A DNA stretch of 64,000 bases from Methanococcoides sp. AM1 (GCF_900774055.1 NZ_CAAGSW010000003.1:62001-126000), one strand, 5' to 3'. Positions 1 through 9,837 are shown, counted from the stretch's first letter. Numbers and translations are program-made. The notes: generated by a model not told the origin, from the letters alone.

Positions 1-100
1 ATAGCAAGTTTTTACTATTACTTCAACATTAAATTTATACACATGCTCAAATATTATTGCCCTTTCAAAAGCCACAGTAATTAAGACCAGGAGAAATTAA

Positions 101-934
101 ATGATACCTAACTATAATTACAAACCCGGCATCTATTATCTTTCAACTTTTATCATAACCTATGCTCTCTGGTTTGCAGGAGCATATGTAAGCTTTCAGG
201 ATGGCGGGGACGGGTTATATATGCTGCTTATGCTGCCCGGGCTAATGGCACCATTTCTTATCTCAATTGTTATGATCATCGGGTCTAAAAATGTGGATCT
301 TAGAAGAGATTTTGTCAACAGGTTGATCAACATAAGACTTATACAGCCAAAAATTCTCCCTGTATTTATTCTGATAATGCCTCTCTCAGTGCTGGCATCG
401 ATCTTTATTTCCCTGTTGTTCGGAGGATCTACGTCACAGTTCCAGCTTGCTGAAGGCTTCTCCTTCTCTACCGGTTTTGTCCCTGTATTATTGTTGCTTT
501 TACTTGCAGCAGGCTTTGAAGAGCTGGGGTGGCGAGGTTATGCCTTTGACAGCTTGCAGAGCCGGCACACATACTTCAAGGCATCGCTTATTTTCAGCAT
601 ACTGTGGTCACTCTGGCACTTTCCGCTGATGTTTGTCAACAACTCCTATCAGTATGAGATATTCCATGAAAGTGTCTGGTATGGTGCGAACTTCTTTATC
701 AGCATCGTCCCCATGGGAATGATAATCAGCTGGATATGCATAAAGAACAGGAAAAGTATCATGGCTGCAATTGTTTTTCACTTTATAGTGAATATGTCGC
801 AGGAGATCCTGGATATATCCCAGACCACAAAGTGCATTGAAACCGTGGTTCTCATTATTGTGGCTGCTGCTATCATCGCATATGATCGGGAAATGTTCTT
901 TTCCAGAGAACATCTTGCAGAAGGAGCTGACTGA
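101..934 (+). CDS. CPBP family intramembrane metalloprotease
   Basis: Predicted polytopic membrane protein of 277 aa. It carries the three CPBP (CAAX protease/bacteriocin-processing) motifs: paired glutamates and arginine in EELGWRG (E140, E141, R145), a histidine in SLWHFP (H173), and HFIVN (H227, N231). In this family these residues lie in the membrane and form the metal-dependent peptidase site; the substrate cannot be told from sequence. The start follows a clear GGAG site at 91-94. It stands alone, with a methyltransferase gene 134 bases downstream. Family assignment is secure, function is not. Confidence 0.85.
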   Translation: MIPNYNYKPGIYYLSTFIITYALWFAGAYVSFQDGGDGLYMLLMLPGLMAPFLISIVMIIGSKNVDLRRDFVNRLINIRLIQPKILPVFILIMPLSVLASIFISLLFGGSTSQFQLAEGFSFSTGFVPVLLLLLLAAGFEELGWRGYAFDSLQSRHTYFKASLIFSILWSLWHFPLMFVNNSYQYEIFHESVWYGANFFISIVPMGMIISWICIKNRKSIMAAIVFHFIVNMSQEILDISQTTKCIETVVLIIVAAAIIAYDREMFFSREHLAEGAD

Positions 935-1068
935 GAGTTCCATGACATTTCATCAGATCAAAAATGGTAACATTCCTCCTTCAAAGTGAATTTTCAAAAG
1001 TCGAATCGACTTTTTTGTTCAAGGTAACTATATGTTTCATGTTAGATGATTATCTTTAAGGGGATATT

Positions 1069-1626
1069 GTGAACATTCGATACAATCGTGTGTGTCCGGC
1101 TGAGATAGCAGGCATCTTGGATAACAGAATAAGAAGATGGTTGCAGAAACCCCGGGCTATACTGGAGCCTTATGTCAAAGAAGGGATGACAGTTCTTGAT
1201 CTTGGATGTGGTCCTGGGTTTTTCTCAATAGAAATAGCCCGAATGGTCGGTAGTTCCGGTCTGGTCATAGCTTCTGACCTGCAGGAGGGGATGCTCCGCA
1301 AGCTCAGAAAAAAGATACAGGCTACGGAACTAGAGAAACGTGTAATTCTACACAAATGTGAAGAGGATTTAATTGGTATCTCGGAGAATGTCGATCTCGC
1401 AATAGCGTTCTATGTGCTTCATGAGGTTGTAAACCCGGAAAAGACTCTCAATGAGCTGGCTTCCATTGTAAAGACCAACGGGTTCCTGTTCATAGCAGAA
1501 CCATATATCCATGTTTCATCGAATGAATTTAAAAATACCGTCAGGATGGCTTTAGATAATGGTTTCACAATTGTGGAAAGGCCAAAGATATTTTTCAGTA
1601 GAGCAGTTGTTCTAAAAAAGGAATGA
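1069..1626 (+). CDS. Class I SAM-dependent methyltransferase
   Basis: 185 aa with the Rossmann-type motif I VLDLGCGPGFF (residues 42-52), an acidic residue at the end of strand 2 (ASDLQEGM) and a post-I segment AIAFYVLHEV, all typical of small class I methyltransferases. The start is GTG at 1069, preceded by AAGGGGA at about 1058-1064. Substrate is unknown; proteins of this size in archaea are annotated only as generic methyltransferases. It reads alone and ends just before a hairpin-containing spacer. Confidence 0.8.
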   Translation: MNIRYNRVCPAEIAGILDNRIRRWLQKPRAILEPYVKEGMTVLDLGCGPGFFSIEIARMVGSSGLVIASDLQEGMLRKLRKKIQATELEKRVILHKCEEDLIGISENVDLAIAFYVLHEVVNPEKTLNELASIVKTNGFLFIAEPYIHVSSNEFKNTVRMALDNGFTIVERPKIFFSRAVVLKKE

Positions 1627-1680
1627 TAACTATCATTCCCTGTTTTTCACAAGTCTCAGGACATCCGGATGCCGAATCAC

Positions 1681-1704
1681 CTCGCTTCGCACTCCAGAAG
1701 CGAG
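1681..1704. repeat. Inverted repeat after methyltransferase gene
   Basis: CTCGCTTC at 1681-1688 pairs perfectly with GAAGCGAG at 1697-1704 around an 8-nt loop; the GAAGCGAG unit recurs at 1738-1745. It lies between two convergent genes and could act as a bidirectional transcription end signal, although no strong T tract follows. Confidence 0.45.
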
Positions 1705-1759
1705 ATCTGGCGTGTGCAGAAACGTTATTAGTTTGCAGAAGCGAGGTTGAGCACCTTTA

Positions 1760-2071
1760 TCATTTCGGCAAGAACATCTTGATCATGTAAACCCCCATAA
1801 CCAGAACTATCAGGCTGAAGACTGCCTGCATAAGTGCCTGATACCTTGGATCGAAAAGGGCAACGATTGCCTCCTGCATACTAAAAAAGAAGGAGAACAG
1901 GGCGATGAAGATCAGAGCTACAAGAACGATCACCACTGCCACATTCACGAGTTTTTTGTAAGATTCGTCATTGTTGCTCTTTGCCGTTCTTCCTCTTGTA
2001 TCCAAGTCCTCCATTGAAGGGTCTTCATCTTCCCTGCTCTTTATGTTAAGCCTGTTTTCTTCCCCTGTCAT
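1760..2071 (-). CDS. Small membrane protein with two TM segments
   Basis: 103 aa. The first half is polar and charged (Glu/Asp/Arg rich); the second half has two hydrophobic stretches, about residues 42-65 and 80-100, ending in FLPK. I do not recognise a family. It is the last gene of a minus-strand run with two exported CARDB-type lipoproteins, 10 bases below the stop of the first, so it is probably cotranscribed and belongs to the same envelope function. Confidence 0.6.
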   Translation of the reverse strand: MTGEENRLNIKSREDEDPSMEDLDTRGRTAKSNNDESYKKLVNVAVVIVLVALIFIALFSFFFSMQEAIVALFDPRYQALMQAVFSLIVLVMGVYMIKMFLPK

Positions 2072-2081
2072 ATTATCCCCT

Positions 2082-3074
2082 TCATTTTCTATGCTTTTTG
2101 CTGCTTAGTATTCCTCTGTTAACGATTCCGGCAACCAGCAGGACAGCTGTGAGCGTCATCAGTATCTGGAATCCGGGCATCGCATCTTCACCTGGTTCCT
2201 CTGTTGCTTCATCCTCGACCACTGGTGTACCTTCTTCAACAAGCGGATACGTTTTGGTAACATCTATCTTATAGATCTCATCCAGTTTTATCGGCTCAGG
2301 GGTTTCAGACGTAGCAATTTCCCTTCCGTTCTCTTCCACAATTACTGTAAATGTGTACTCGTCGTTCCTTGGGAGAACAAAACGCACGTTTCCCCTGACC
2401 CGGCTCGAACTTTTGAGGATCCCGAGTTCGTCACTTTCGGTATATGCTTTGTAAGGGTCAACTCTTGCGGTAACGATCATATTCAGGGATTTTGAATCCC
2501 CTCCCTCGTTATAGATACCGGGAGAGATATCTACCACTGCCTCTCTATCCGAGTTCACGAATTTGGTGATCACAAGGTTCATGTCAGTAAGCTTAATGTT
2601 AGCCGGCTGGTCAGCAGAAGGCTTTTCTTTCACGGTAACGAACGTATTCCTTGCATCCAGAAGACTGTCATCCTCAAAAAGCTGAACTTCGATCATATAC
2701 TCCCCGGGCTCCGGAACTTCAAGAGATGCACTATTGTAAGCCATAGATTTGGCTTTGACATAGCCCATGTCCAGATTCTTTTCGGCAACTGTCAGCTGCG
2801 TGCTTTGGTCAATTACCTTGACCTTTACAGAAAGCATCGAACTGTCGGAACTCCGGTCATTTCTGATATATGGAGTTACTGTCATGAGAGAACCTTCTTC
2901 CTGGGGAGTGGACATCACATCGATGTCCTGGATGAATACCTCATCATACTCCCTATAAAGGTCTCCCGGAGTATCAATGCAGCCGGAAAACGATGTCAAG
3001 ATCAAGCTGATGCCAATAAAAAATAAAAAGAGAGATCTTTTCGATCCTAAAATCTCTAATCCCATGGCGATCAA
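2082..3074 (-). CDS. Exported CARDB-like lipoprotein with C-terminal membrane anchor
   Basis: 330 aa. An N-terminal hydrophobic segment ends in a lipobox-like SFSGC (Cys about residue 32). The body is beta-rich, with repeated N-E-E/D-G-type linkers as in CARDB/S-layer accessory domains, and a C-terminal TM segment (about 300-320) is followed by KKHRK, so the domain faces outward and the tail is cytoplasmic. Catalytic residues are not apparent. It sits seven bases after a second CARDB-like lipoprotein in the same direction. The role is probably in the cell envelope; the specific function is unknown. Confidence 0.65.
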   Translation of the reverse strand: MIAMGLEILGSKRSLFLFFIGISLILTSFSGCIDTPGDLYREYDEVFIQDIDVMSTPQEEGSLMTVTPYIRNDRSSDSSMLSVKVKVIDQSTQLTVAEKNLDMGYVKAKSMAYNSASLEVPEPGEYMIEVQLFEDDSLLDARNTFVTVKEKPSADQPANIKLTDMNLVITKFVNSDREAVVDISPGIYNEGGDSKSLNMIVTARVDPYKAYTESDELGILKSSSRVRGNVRFVLPRNDEYTFTVIVEENGREIATSETPEPIKLDEIYKIDVTKTYPLVEEGTPVVEDEATEEPGEDAMPGFQILMTLTAVLLVAGIVNRGILSSKKHRK

Positions 3075-3081
3075 ACCTGTT

Positions 3082-3873
3082 TTAAAGTTTTACTTTGAGT
3101 ACAAGGGACTGGGAATCAATAAGATAATCTCCCTGCATCAGCCTTATGTACACATCAGTTTCCCCGTTAGGAGCATCGTCAAGGACCGGGATCTCAACAC
3201 CACGGGTATAGGAGGTACCACCCCTTGCCATGGCCTGGGTTATGTTGAAACTTCCATTGCCTCCGATAAGCTCGTTCTCAATATCAACAAGTACAATCAG
3301 GCTATCTGCAGCGATCGTGGTCTGTCCGTTGTTTTTAACTGAGAACTTTATAGTAACATTTTCACCCTTTTCAGCTTCCCAGCTGGAAACCGGTGGAGTT
3401 GCAAGCAGATTATCTATATCTTCTACAAAACCCACGAATTGCAGTGATGCATCCGGAAGGACAACGGTCTGGACCGGAATGTTCTTTGTCTGGATCACTG
3501 GTTTTTCTTCTTCATCAAGACCTGATGCGTATGATATGGTCAACATCGTAGTATCTTCAACAGAATCAAATGCAGGAGCCTGGATCCTGGCACTAATAGT
3601 GGCTTTCTTAGTTGCAGGAATGTTTATGTCTGAGCTGTCTCCGAGGATCGTAAATGGCCCAAAAGAACTCACTCTTACGGAATCAATTGGCTGACTGGTA
3701 TTGTTGTTGAGCACCAGCACGGATATGTCCTGTTCCTGAAATTCCTTCATAACTATCGGTTTTGTACTCAGGATCAGATCTTCAGACCCTACAGGCGCAA
3801 TGGTTGCCGTAGATACACAACCAGACGCAAGGATCGCTAAAACGATTATTATAATACCTATATTTTTATTCAT
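3082..3873 (-). CDS. Exported CARDB-domain lipoprotein
   Basis: 263 aa from the ATG at 3873, chosen over an upstream in-frame codon because AGAGGATG lies just before it and because the resulting N-terminus (MNKN, a hydrophobic stretch, then ILASGC) is a textbook lipoprotein signal. The rest is beta-strand rich, with alternating hydrophobic residues and phrases such as VKNNGQTTI that are characteristic of CARDB (cell-adhesion related) domains. It is the first gene of a three-gene minus-strand run. Confidence 0.65.
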   Translation of the reverse strand: MNKNIGIIIIVLAILASGCVSTATIAPVGSEDLILSTKPIVMKEFQEQDISVLVLNNNTSQPIDSVRVSSFGPFTILGDSSDINIPATKKATISARIQAPAFDSVEDTTMLTISYASGLDEEEKPVIQTKNIPVQTVVLPDASLQFVGFVEDIDNLLATPPVSSWEAEKGENVTIKFSVKNNGQTTIAADSLIVLVDIENELIGGNGSFNITQAMARGGTSYTRGVEIPVLDDAPNGETDVYIRLMQGDYLIDSQSLVLKVKL

Positions 3874-3978
3874 AGTACATCCTCTTAGAAATTTATTATA
3901 TGTGAGGAAATTAATCTGCAATGTATATAAATGTTATCAGTTATCGACTGGTTTGGGTTTTGTACTACGTTTTAACAT

Positions 3979-3996
3979 TCCAGAAGCGTTATCTGG
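3979..3996. repeat. Short hairpin motif, second copy
   Basis: TCCAGAAGCG-N2-ATCTGG at 3979-3996 matches the motif at 1693-1710 except for the two central bases. Each copy contains CCAGA/TCTGG complementary arms. Both copies are intergenic. Too small to classify. Confidence 0.35.
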
Positions 3997-4179
3997 GGTT
4001 GATGGGATATCGGTTTTGAATATACTATTTTTATGTCACCAATGCGTTTGACTCAAACAAATTAATTTGAATTTCTATTTAAGGGGAGTTCAGTACTTTG
4101 GATCAACCTGAAATCTGAGCTATAAGAAATGATGTAAGTGGCTGTGGTATTTTTATATATGAAATTCTATTCAAATTTC

Positions 4180-5115
4180 ATGAAATTAAGAATTGATATA
4201 ATTCTGACGTTGATTCTCGTAACTCTTGTATTTTCTGGTTGCATTGGAATTGAGGGTGGTAGTTCAATTCAAGAATCTTCAGAAGTTTCGATCAATTCAT
4301 CATCCTTAGGTTCTTCATTATCTATTAACGATCCACTCCTGTTTGAGCACATATCAAACGAAGATAAGGTACATGGGAAAAACAGAACTTCTGATACTGC
4401 CGAGTTCTCGATCGTTGAAACTCCTGTAAAATATGCCTATGTTAATGGTATTGAAATTGGGTATCGGGAATTTGGCTCAGGGCAACCTCTCTTGATGATA
4501 ACGCCATTTGCTTCTACAATGGACATGTGTAATGCGACCTTTGTCGAGAAACTATCTGGAAGTTACAGGGTTATCATCTTTGATAATAGGGGAATGGGAT
4601 ATTCATCGGACAATAATGAACAATTCTCTATATCTCTGCTTGTCAACGATACTGCAGGCCTGATGGATGTGCTTGAACTGGATTCTGCACATATATTTGG
4701 TACTTCCATGGGAGCGGTGATCGCTCAGGAATTGGCTCTTGAACACTCTGGGAGGGTGGGCTGCTTGATCCTTTCATCGGCAACCTATAGTATCGATGTT
4801 CCTCAGACTGAGATACTGAGGGACAGACTTCAATATCGGGCTTTCGATCCTGAAACCGACCCAGTGCTCAGAAAGTACGCCGAAGGAAATCTGGAGTGGA
4901 ATGGTACATATGAGCGACTGCCTGAGATTCAAAACAAAATGATACTTCTCACAGGTAATGAAGACATTCTCACACCTCCGGGACTTTCCATTATGATCGC
5001 GGAACAGGTTCCTGATGCTAAGTTTGTCCTATTTGAAGACGTGGGGCATTTGGGAGAGCAATATCTTCCCGAAGAATACGCAGATACTATCCTGTGCTTC
5101 CTGGCATCAGAGTGA
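4180..5115 (+). CDS. Alpha/beta-hydrolase lipoprotein
   Basis: Lipoprotein signal MKLRIDIIL...VFSGC followed by a Ser/Glu-rich linker and an alpha/beta-hydrolase domain. The nucleophile elbow is GTSMGA, the acid is the Asp of NEDILTPPG and the catalytic His is in DVGHLGE; an oxyanion-region HG-type strand (LLMITPFAST) and DNRGMGYS are also present. The protein is therefore probably a membrane-anchored extracytoplasmic esterase or related hydrolase of unknown substrate. In-frame starts at 4138 (GTG) and 4159 (ATG) are also possible; none has a good ribosome site, and 4180 gives the cleanest signal peptide. Confidence 0.75.
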   Translation: MKLRIDIILTLILVTLVFSGCIGIEGGSSIQESSEVSINSSSLGSSLSINDPLLFEHISNEDKVHGKNRTSDTAEFSIVETPVKYAYVNGIEIGYREFGSGQPLLMITPFASTMDMCNATFVEKLSGSYRVIIFDNRGMGYSSDNNEQFSISLLVNDTAGLMDVLELDSAHIFGTSMGAVIAQELALEHSGRVGCLILSSATYSIDVPQTEILRDRLQYRAFDPETDPVLRKYAEGNLEWNGTYERLPEIQNKMILLTGNEDILTPPGLSIMIAEQVPDAKFVLFEDVGHLGEQYLPEEYADTILCFLASE

Positions 5116-5244
5116 TTGGGTAAAGTGCACAGTTTCGGGTCCAATGTTGATATTCTTTATCAGCACAAAGCTCTTTTCGGTGCACTCCGGAGCAAACTCG
5201 TCAATGCATTCTTTGCATACAAATCCTGAAAGCTCGTAAAGCAC
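5107..5244 (-). pseudogene. Possible small Cys-containing ORF or gene remnant
   Basis: Reading minus from GTG at 5244 gives 45 aa with FVCKECIDEF and PECTEK, protein-like in composition. The frame stays open to about 5274, where the peptide would start TNKGRKPN but only a CTG codon is available. It ends inside the 3' end of the alpha/beta-hydrolase gene on the other strand. No ribosome site is seen. It may be a small cysteine-containing protein or the tail of a decayed one. Confidence 0.25.
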
Positions 5245-5457
5245 CCTGTTCGGTTTCCTTCCTTTGTTTGTCAGATTTCATTCTATGCAAAGTGGTTTTT
5301 TGTAAGTAATTATTTTTTCGATTAGTTTCTTTTTTTCCAGCTGACTAATTTGTCTTACCTGATCTTACTACTGAGTATGGGATTTCTAAATCATCGAAGA
5401 AACAATATTATATAGTATTCAATGAACCTTTATTGTGTACTTAAAAGAGGTATCATA

Positions 5458-6117
5458 ATGCCATCAAAAGAGGATCTTCTTAGAGATGCATACGAATCAT
5501 TTGTGGAAATTGATGAAAAAGGGGTCATCGAGGTCATTGAAAAGTGGTTTGAAAGTGACTATGATGTGAAGGACCTTTTAGACAGTTTCGTTGAAGCTCT
5601 TACTGAAATTGGGAGAAGGTTTGATGAAAAAGAATATTTCCTTGCCCAATTGATGAATTCAACTTCTCTTCTTGACAAAGCAAACAAGATCATGGCTGAA
5701 AAGTTGGCTAAAAGTGGGATAAAAGTCGAAAGCAAGGGCATTGTTGTTATAGGCACTGTCAAGAATGATACGCATGATCTGGGGAAGAACATTGCATCGA
5801 GTATGCTACGAATTGCAGGTTTTAAGGTGATCGACCTTGGTAAGGACCGATATGCATCAGAGTTTGTCGATGCAGCAATTGAGAATAAAGCTACCATCAT
5901 TGCAGCATCCTCTATGACAAGCACGACAATGAACAATCTCAAAGATCTAATCGATCTATTAAAAGAAAAGGGAATTCGGGATGATATAAAAGTGATGATC
6001 AGTGGAGCTCCCGTTACACAGAATTATGCTGACAAGATCGGTGCTGATGCCTTTGTCAGGACTGCCACAGAGGCTGTGGAGGCTGCTGAAATTCTGATAA
6101 GATGTCATAAGAAATGA
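5458..6117 (+). CDS. Methyltransferase cognate corrinoid protein (MtmC/MtbC/MttC family)
   Basis: 219 aa from the ATG at 5458, preceded by AAAGAGG. The N-terminal helical cap domain (about 1-90) is followed by a B12-binding domain with the DTHDLG motif, whose His is the lower axial cobalt ligand, and by ASSMTSTTM and SGAPVTQ typical of methylamine/methanol corrinoid proteins. Such proteins receive a methyl group from a substrate-specific methyltransferase and pass it to a CoM methylase. No partner methyltransferase or activase is adjacent, so the substrate cannot be named. Confidence 0.85.
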   Translation: MPSKEDLLRDAYESFVEIDEKGVIEVIEKWFESDYDVKDLLDSFVEALTEIGRRFDEKEYFLAQLMNSTSLLDKANKIMAEKLAKSGIKVESKGIVVIGTVKNDTHDLGKNIASSMLRIAGFKVIDLGKDRYASEFVDAAIENKATIIAASSMTSTTMNNLKDLIDLLKEKGIRDDIKVMISGAPVTQNYADKIGADAFVRTATEAVEAAEILIRCHKK

Positions 6118-6285
6118 CCGATCACTGTATTTCGATAGCGTTTTCCGATCGGGTTGCAATTTGTATTTGTGGATGTGGAAATAGCAATCCTTGAAATTAA
6201 AAATGAGGTTTAGATCCATGCTTTTCTACTTTTAAGATCAATATTGCTAGCTTTGGATGCTAACGATCAGTAAAAGGTTAAAAGT

Positions 6286-7776
6286 TCAGACCGACCTCTG
6301 AACTTTCTCGAACTCATCCTGAATTTCCTGTTCCGGCTCCTCACCAAATCTGGTGACCAGCAAGATAGCAATGCTGGAAAGCACGAATCCCGGTACGATC
6401 TCATATAGGTCAAAGATACCACCTGAGAGCTGTTTCCAGACGATGACCGTGAACCCTCCAATGAGCATTCCTGCAAGGGCTGCATTCCTTGTCATTTTCT
6501 TTGAGAACAGGGAGAAGATGATGGCAGGTCCGAAAGCTGCACCGAATCCGGCCCATGCGTAGGCCACAAGATCAAGGACCGAGCTTTCCGGGTCTAGTGC
6601 GAAGTAGTAGGCGAGCAGGGAGATGCCGATAACCGTGAAACGCCCCATCCAGACAAGTTCCCTCTGGCTGGCATCTGACTTGAAGAGCAATGTGTAGATA
6701 TCCTCTGTAAAGGCAGAGGCTGCCACCAGCAACTGTGAGTCCGCTGTGCTCATTATGGCTGCCAGGATCGCTGCCAGCATTATTCCTGCAACTACCGGGT
6801 GGAAGAGGCTGTTGATCATAACCATGAAAACGGTCTCGCTTGTAGCTCCTGCAAGGAACTCGGGAACAAAGGCTCTTCCCACAAGACCTACGATCACTGC
6901 GAATGCGAGGGAGATGGTGACCCATGACATTGCGATTGCACGTGATTGCTTTATCTCCTCCGGGTTGCCGATCGCCATAAAACGTACAAGAATGTGTGGC
7001 TGTCCGAAATAGCCGAATCCCCATGCCATAAGGGAAACAACTGCCATCAGTGAGATCACACTTCCGTCTGAACCTGTAAAGGGACTCAGGAGACCTGGGT
7101 CGATGGTTCTTATTATGTCGGTGGTCGAAGAGATCCCTCCGAGTCCGTTCATGGCTGTAAGAGGTACCAGGGTAATGGCAAGGATCATAAGCAAGCCCTG
7201 GAAGAAGTCTGTCCAGCAGACTGCCATGAATCCTCCCATGAAAGTGTATGAGATGATAACAAGAACTCCGATGGTAAGTGCTGTGATATACTCGACCCCG
7301 AAGACCGTGCTGAAAAGCTTACCTCCTGCAACGAAACCGGAGGATGTGTAGAATAGGAAGAATATCAGGATGAACAGGGCTGAGATCGTTCTCAGGAGCT
7401 TGCTTTTATCCCGGAAACGATTCTCGAAATAAACCGGGAGCGTGAGGGCATCGCCTGCTTCCATTGTGTATTTACGAAGCCTCTTAGCAACGAACTTCCA
7501 GTTAAGATATGTTCCGATACCCAGACCAAGTGCGATCCATATTGCTTCCATTCCTGCAAGGTATGCATAACCGGGTAATCCCAGAAGCAGCCAGCCACTC
7601 ATATCTGATGCCTGAGAACTTAAAGCGGTTACCCATTTGTTCAGTTTTCTGCCACCAAGGATATAGTCAGACAGGTTCTCGGTCCTTCTGTAGTAGTAAA
7701 AACCGATCGTCAGCATAAAAAGCAGGTATAATATGATTATGATCGCAACACTCTGGTTTCCGGATATAATTTCCAT
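6286..7776 (-). CDS. putP: Sodium/proline symporter family (SSS) transporter
   Basis: About 496 aa with roughly 13 hydrophobic segments. Typical SSS features are SSQASDMSGWLLLGLPGYAY near the N-terminus, GGFMAVCWTDFFQG, and FGQPHILVRFMAI. Closest to PutP, the Na+/proline symporter; in a salt-adapted methanogen uptake of proline or a related osmolyte is plausible, but the substrate is inferred. The start at 7776 is chosen because GGAGAT lies about 9 bases upstream; a 10-residue longer reading has no such site. It is divergent from the SulP gene. Confidence 0.85.
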   Translation of the reverse strand: MEIISGNQSVAIIIILYLLFMLTIGFYYYRRTENLSDYILGGRKLNKWVTALSSQASDMSGWLLLGLPGYAYLAGMEAIWIALGLGIGTYLNWKFVAKRLRKYTMEAGDALTLPVYFENRFRDKSKLLRTISALFILIFFLFYTSSGFVAGGKLFSTVFGVEYITALTIGVLVIISYTFMGGFMAVCWTDFFQGLLMILAITLVPLTAMNGLGGISSTTDIIRTIDPGLLSPFTGSDGSVISLMAVVSLMAWGFGYFGQPHILVRFMAIGNPEEIKQSRAIAMSWVTISLAFAVIVGLVGRAFVPEFLAGATSETVFMVMINSLFHPVVAGIMLAAILAAIMSTADSQLLVAASAFTEDIYTLLFKSDASQRELVWMGRFTVIGISLLAYYFALDPESSVLDLVAYAWAGFGAAFGPAIIFSLFSKKMTRNAALAGMLIGGFTVIVWKQLSGGIFDLYEIVPGFVLSSIAILLVTRFGEEPEQEIQDEFEKVQRSV

Positions 7777-8178
7777 GAATATATGATCTCCTGTGGACAT
7801 TGTCAAATTAATTTGTTTTGGATACAGGGTTTTTAGTTATTAATGTTATGATTTTATACAAACCTTCAATATCTTTGAATAACCTCGTTTTTTTGGAAAT
7901 TACTATGCTGATTTCATAGATCAAAGAGTCATACCTATCCAAAAGCTATTTACACCAGTAGCATGTCTGACGCAATCAACCGGCTACATTTAAAAAATTG
8001 GTACCCGGTGATGGAGCCCGTGGAAATTAACGCATCAGTCATCTGATTTGCTGGATCTGGTCTTTGATAGCCACAGGTTTAGTCCATGTATCCTGAGTCA
8101 TTTCTATGTCTGTATGATGCTTTTTTCGATCTCGTGTTTCATAAATCAAAAAATGAATCGATTTAAAGACTTGATCTA
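7777..8178. other. Divergent intergenic region between putP and sulP
   Basis: About 400 bases without a supported gene. It must hold the promoters of both flanking genes. A segment at about 8008-8035 superficially resembles the 5' half of a fluoride riboswitch but lacks the pairing needed. Confidence 0.4.
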
Positions 8179-9837
8179 ATGACAACTGAACATAAAATAA
8201 AAAAATACTTTGAAGAATCGTTTTTGAGCGACCTTAAAGCAGGTTTCATTACTGCGGTCGTAGCACTTCCGCTTGCAATTGCATTTGCACTGGCATCCGG
8301 GGTAGAACCTGTAATGGGACTTTATACTGCAATAATTGCAGGTGCCCTTGTCTCCTCTTTTGGCGGTTCACGTTATTCCATATCAGGACCTACAGGCGCC
8401 ATGACCGTTATCATTCTCTCAACGGTCAATACTCATGGTGTGGAAGGTTTGTTGCTTGCAGGATGCTTAGCGGGTATCTTCCAGATACTGTTCGGTATAA
8501 TGAACCTGGGTAAAGTGGTGAAGTATATCCCATTGCCTGTGATCTCCGGTTTTACAAGTGGTATCGGTGTGATCATCCTGATCGGCCAGCTGTCCAATTC
8601 CTTTGGTCTTGTTCTGCCTGCACGTGAGCATGTCTGGGAAACCGTTTATGATGTATTTGCAGCTCTTGGAATGGCAAACACAACAGCCGTCCTCCTCTTT
8701 GGTGGGACCATTGTCCTGATGTTATTGCTTCCAAGGATACTGTCCGGGTCAAGATACCTGAACAACGTCCCGGCATCCATTGTGACTCTGATCATTTCTG
8801 TGGTTCTTACGTATTACTTCCATCTTGAGGTTCCCATAGTAGGAGACATTCCCGGGAATATTCCACAGTTTCACATGCTGAACTTTGATCTTGAGCTCCT
8901 ATATGCTGTTCTTCCTGCTGCCTTTACAATAGCTTTGCTGGGGACCATAGAATCGCTTCTATGCGCTGTGGTTTGCGATGCAATGACAACTACGAAGCAT
9001 AACAGTAACAGAGAACTCATCGGTCAGGGTATCGCAAACGTGCTTCTTCCTTTCTTTGCAGGCATTCCTGCAACAGCAGCAATCGCAAGAAGTGCAGTGA
9101 ATATCAGGGAAGGTGCCAGGACACGTATGTCCGGAATAATACACTCTCTTATATTATTTGCTATTCTCATATTCTTCGGACCAATTGCAAGGTACATACC
9201 AAAGGCATATCTTGCAGGTATCCTGATACTGGTCTCTATAAAAATGATCAACATCGAAGAGATCAGGACCACCATGAGGATCAGCAAGATGGATACCTTC
9301 GTCCTGCTTTCGACCTTTGCACTGACCGTGCTGACTGATCTTGTATTTGCCATTCAAGCTGGTATGTTCCTTTCCATAATCCTTCTGTTCATAAGGCTGA
9401 CAAATATGATCGATATTCATACAATGGAGAACTATGACCCATCAGAAGGTATCAATGCTACGATCCTTTCTGATCCATATCTCCACGATAACGTAGCCGT
9501 ATACACGATCAATGGTCCGTTCTTCTTTGGAGCGATGAACGTATTCGAGCACAAGGTCGATGAACAGATCAATATGAGAAAGAAGCATGTCGTGATAAGA
9601 ATGCGTTATGTTCCTTTTATCGATACCACGGGTATAGAAAGGCTGAAAAGCTTTATTCTAAACCGTAATAAGTTGGGGGACCATGTCTATCTCACAAGCG
9701 TTCAGCCGGAAGTAATGACTGCTATCAACTCTGATACGGCTCTTAGTGAAATGGTAAAGGAAAATGAGGTACTTATATTCCAGAGGACGCAGGAAGCTCT
9801 TGTTTATCTGAGTTCCTCCGGGGAAGGTGGAAGATAA
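8179..9837 (+). CDS. SulP family anion transporter with STAS domain
   Basis: 552 aa. The N-terminal 380 residues form the SulP membrane core, with ALPLAIAFALASGVEPVMGLYTA and the SGPTGAMTV motif; the C-terminal 140 residues form a cytoplasmic STAS domain (IDTTGIERLKSF). SulP proteins move sulfate, bicarbonate or other anions, often coupled to Na+ or H+; sequence alone does not choose. A stem-loop with a T tract follows 80 bases downstream. Divergent from putP. Confidence 0.88.
   Translation: MTTEHKIKKYFEESFLSDLKAGFITAVVALPLAIAFALASGVEPVMGLYTAIIAGALVSSFGGSRYSISGPTGAMTVIILSTVNTHGVEGLLLAGCLAGIFQILFGIMNLGKVVKYIPLPVISGFTSGIGVIILIGQLSNSFGLVLPAREHVWETVYDVFAALGMANTTAVLLFGGTIVLMLLLPRILSGSRYLNNVPASIVTLIISVVLTYYFHLEVPIVGDIPGNIPQFHMLNFDLELLYAVLPAAFTIALLGTIESLLCAVVCDAMTTTKHNSNRELIGQGIANVLLPFFAGIPATAAIARSAVNIREGARTRMSGIIHSLILFAILIFFGPIARYIPKAYLAGILILVSIKMINIEEIRTTMRISKMDTFVLLSTFALTVLTDLVFAIQAGMFLSIILLFIRLTNMIDIHTMENYDPSEGINATILSDPYLHDNVAVYTINGPFFFGAMNVFEHKVDEQINMRKKHVVIRMRYVPFIDTTGIERLKSFILNRNKLGDHVYLTSVQPEVMTAINSDTALSEMVKENEVLIFQRTQEALVYLSSSGEGGR

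Noticed and set aside
8008-8060. Fluoride riboswitch lookalike before the SulP gene
   Set aside because: GGTGATGGAG followed by AACGC resembles the conserved 5' part, but the flanking bases cannot form the first stem and the downstream CTCC needed for the pseudoknot is absent.
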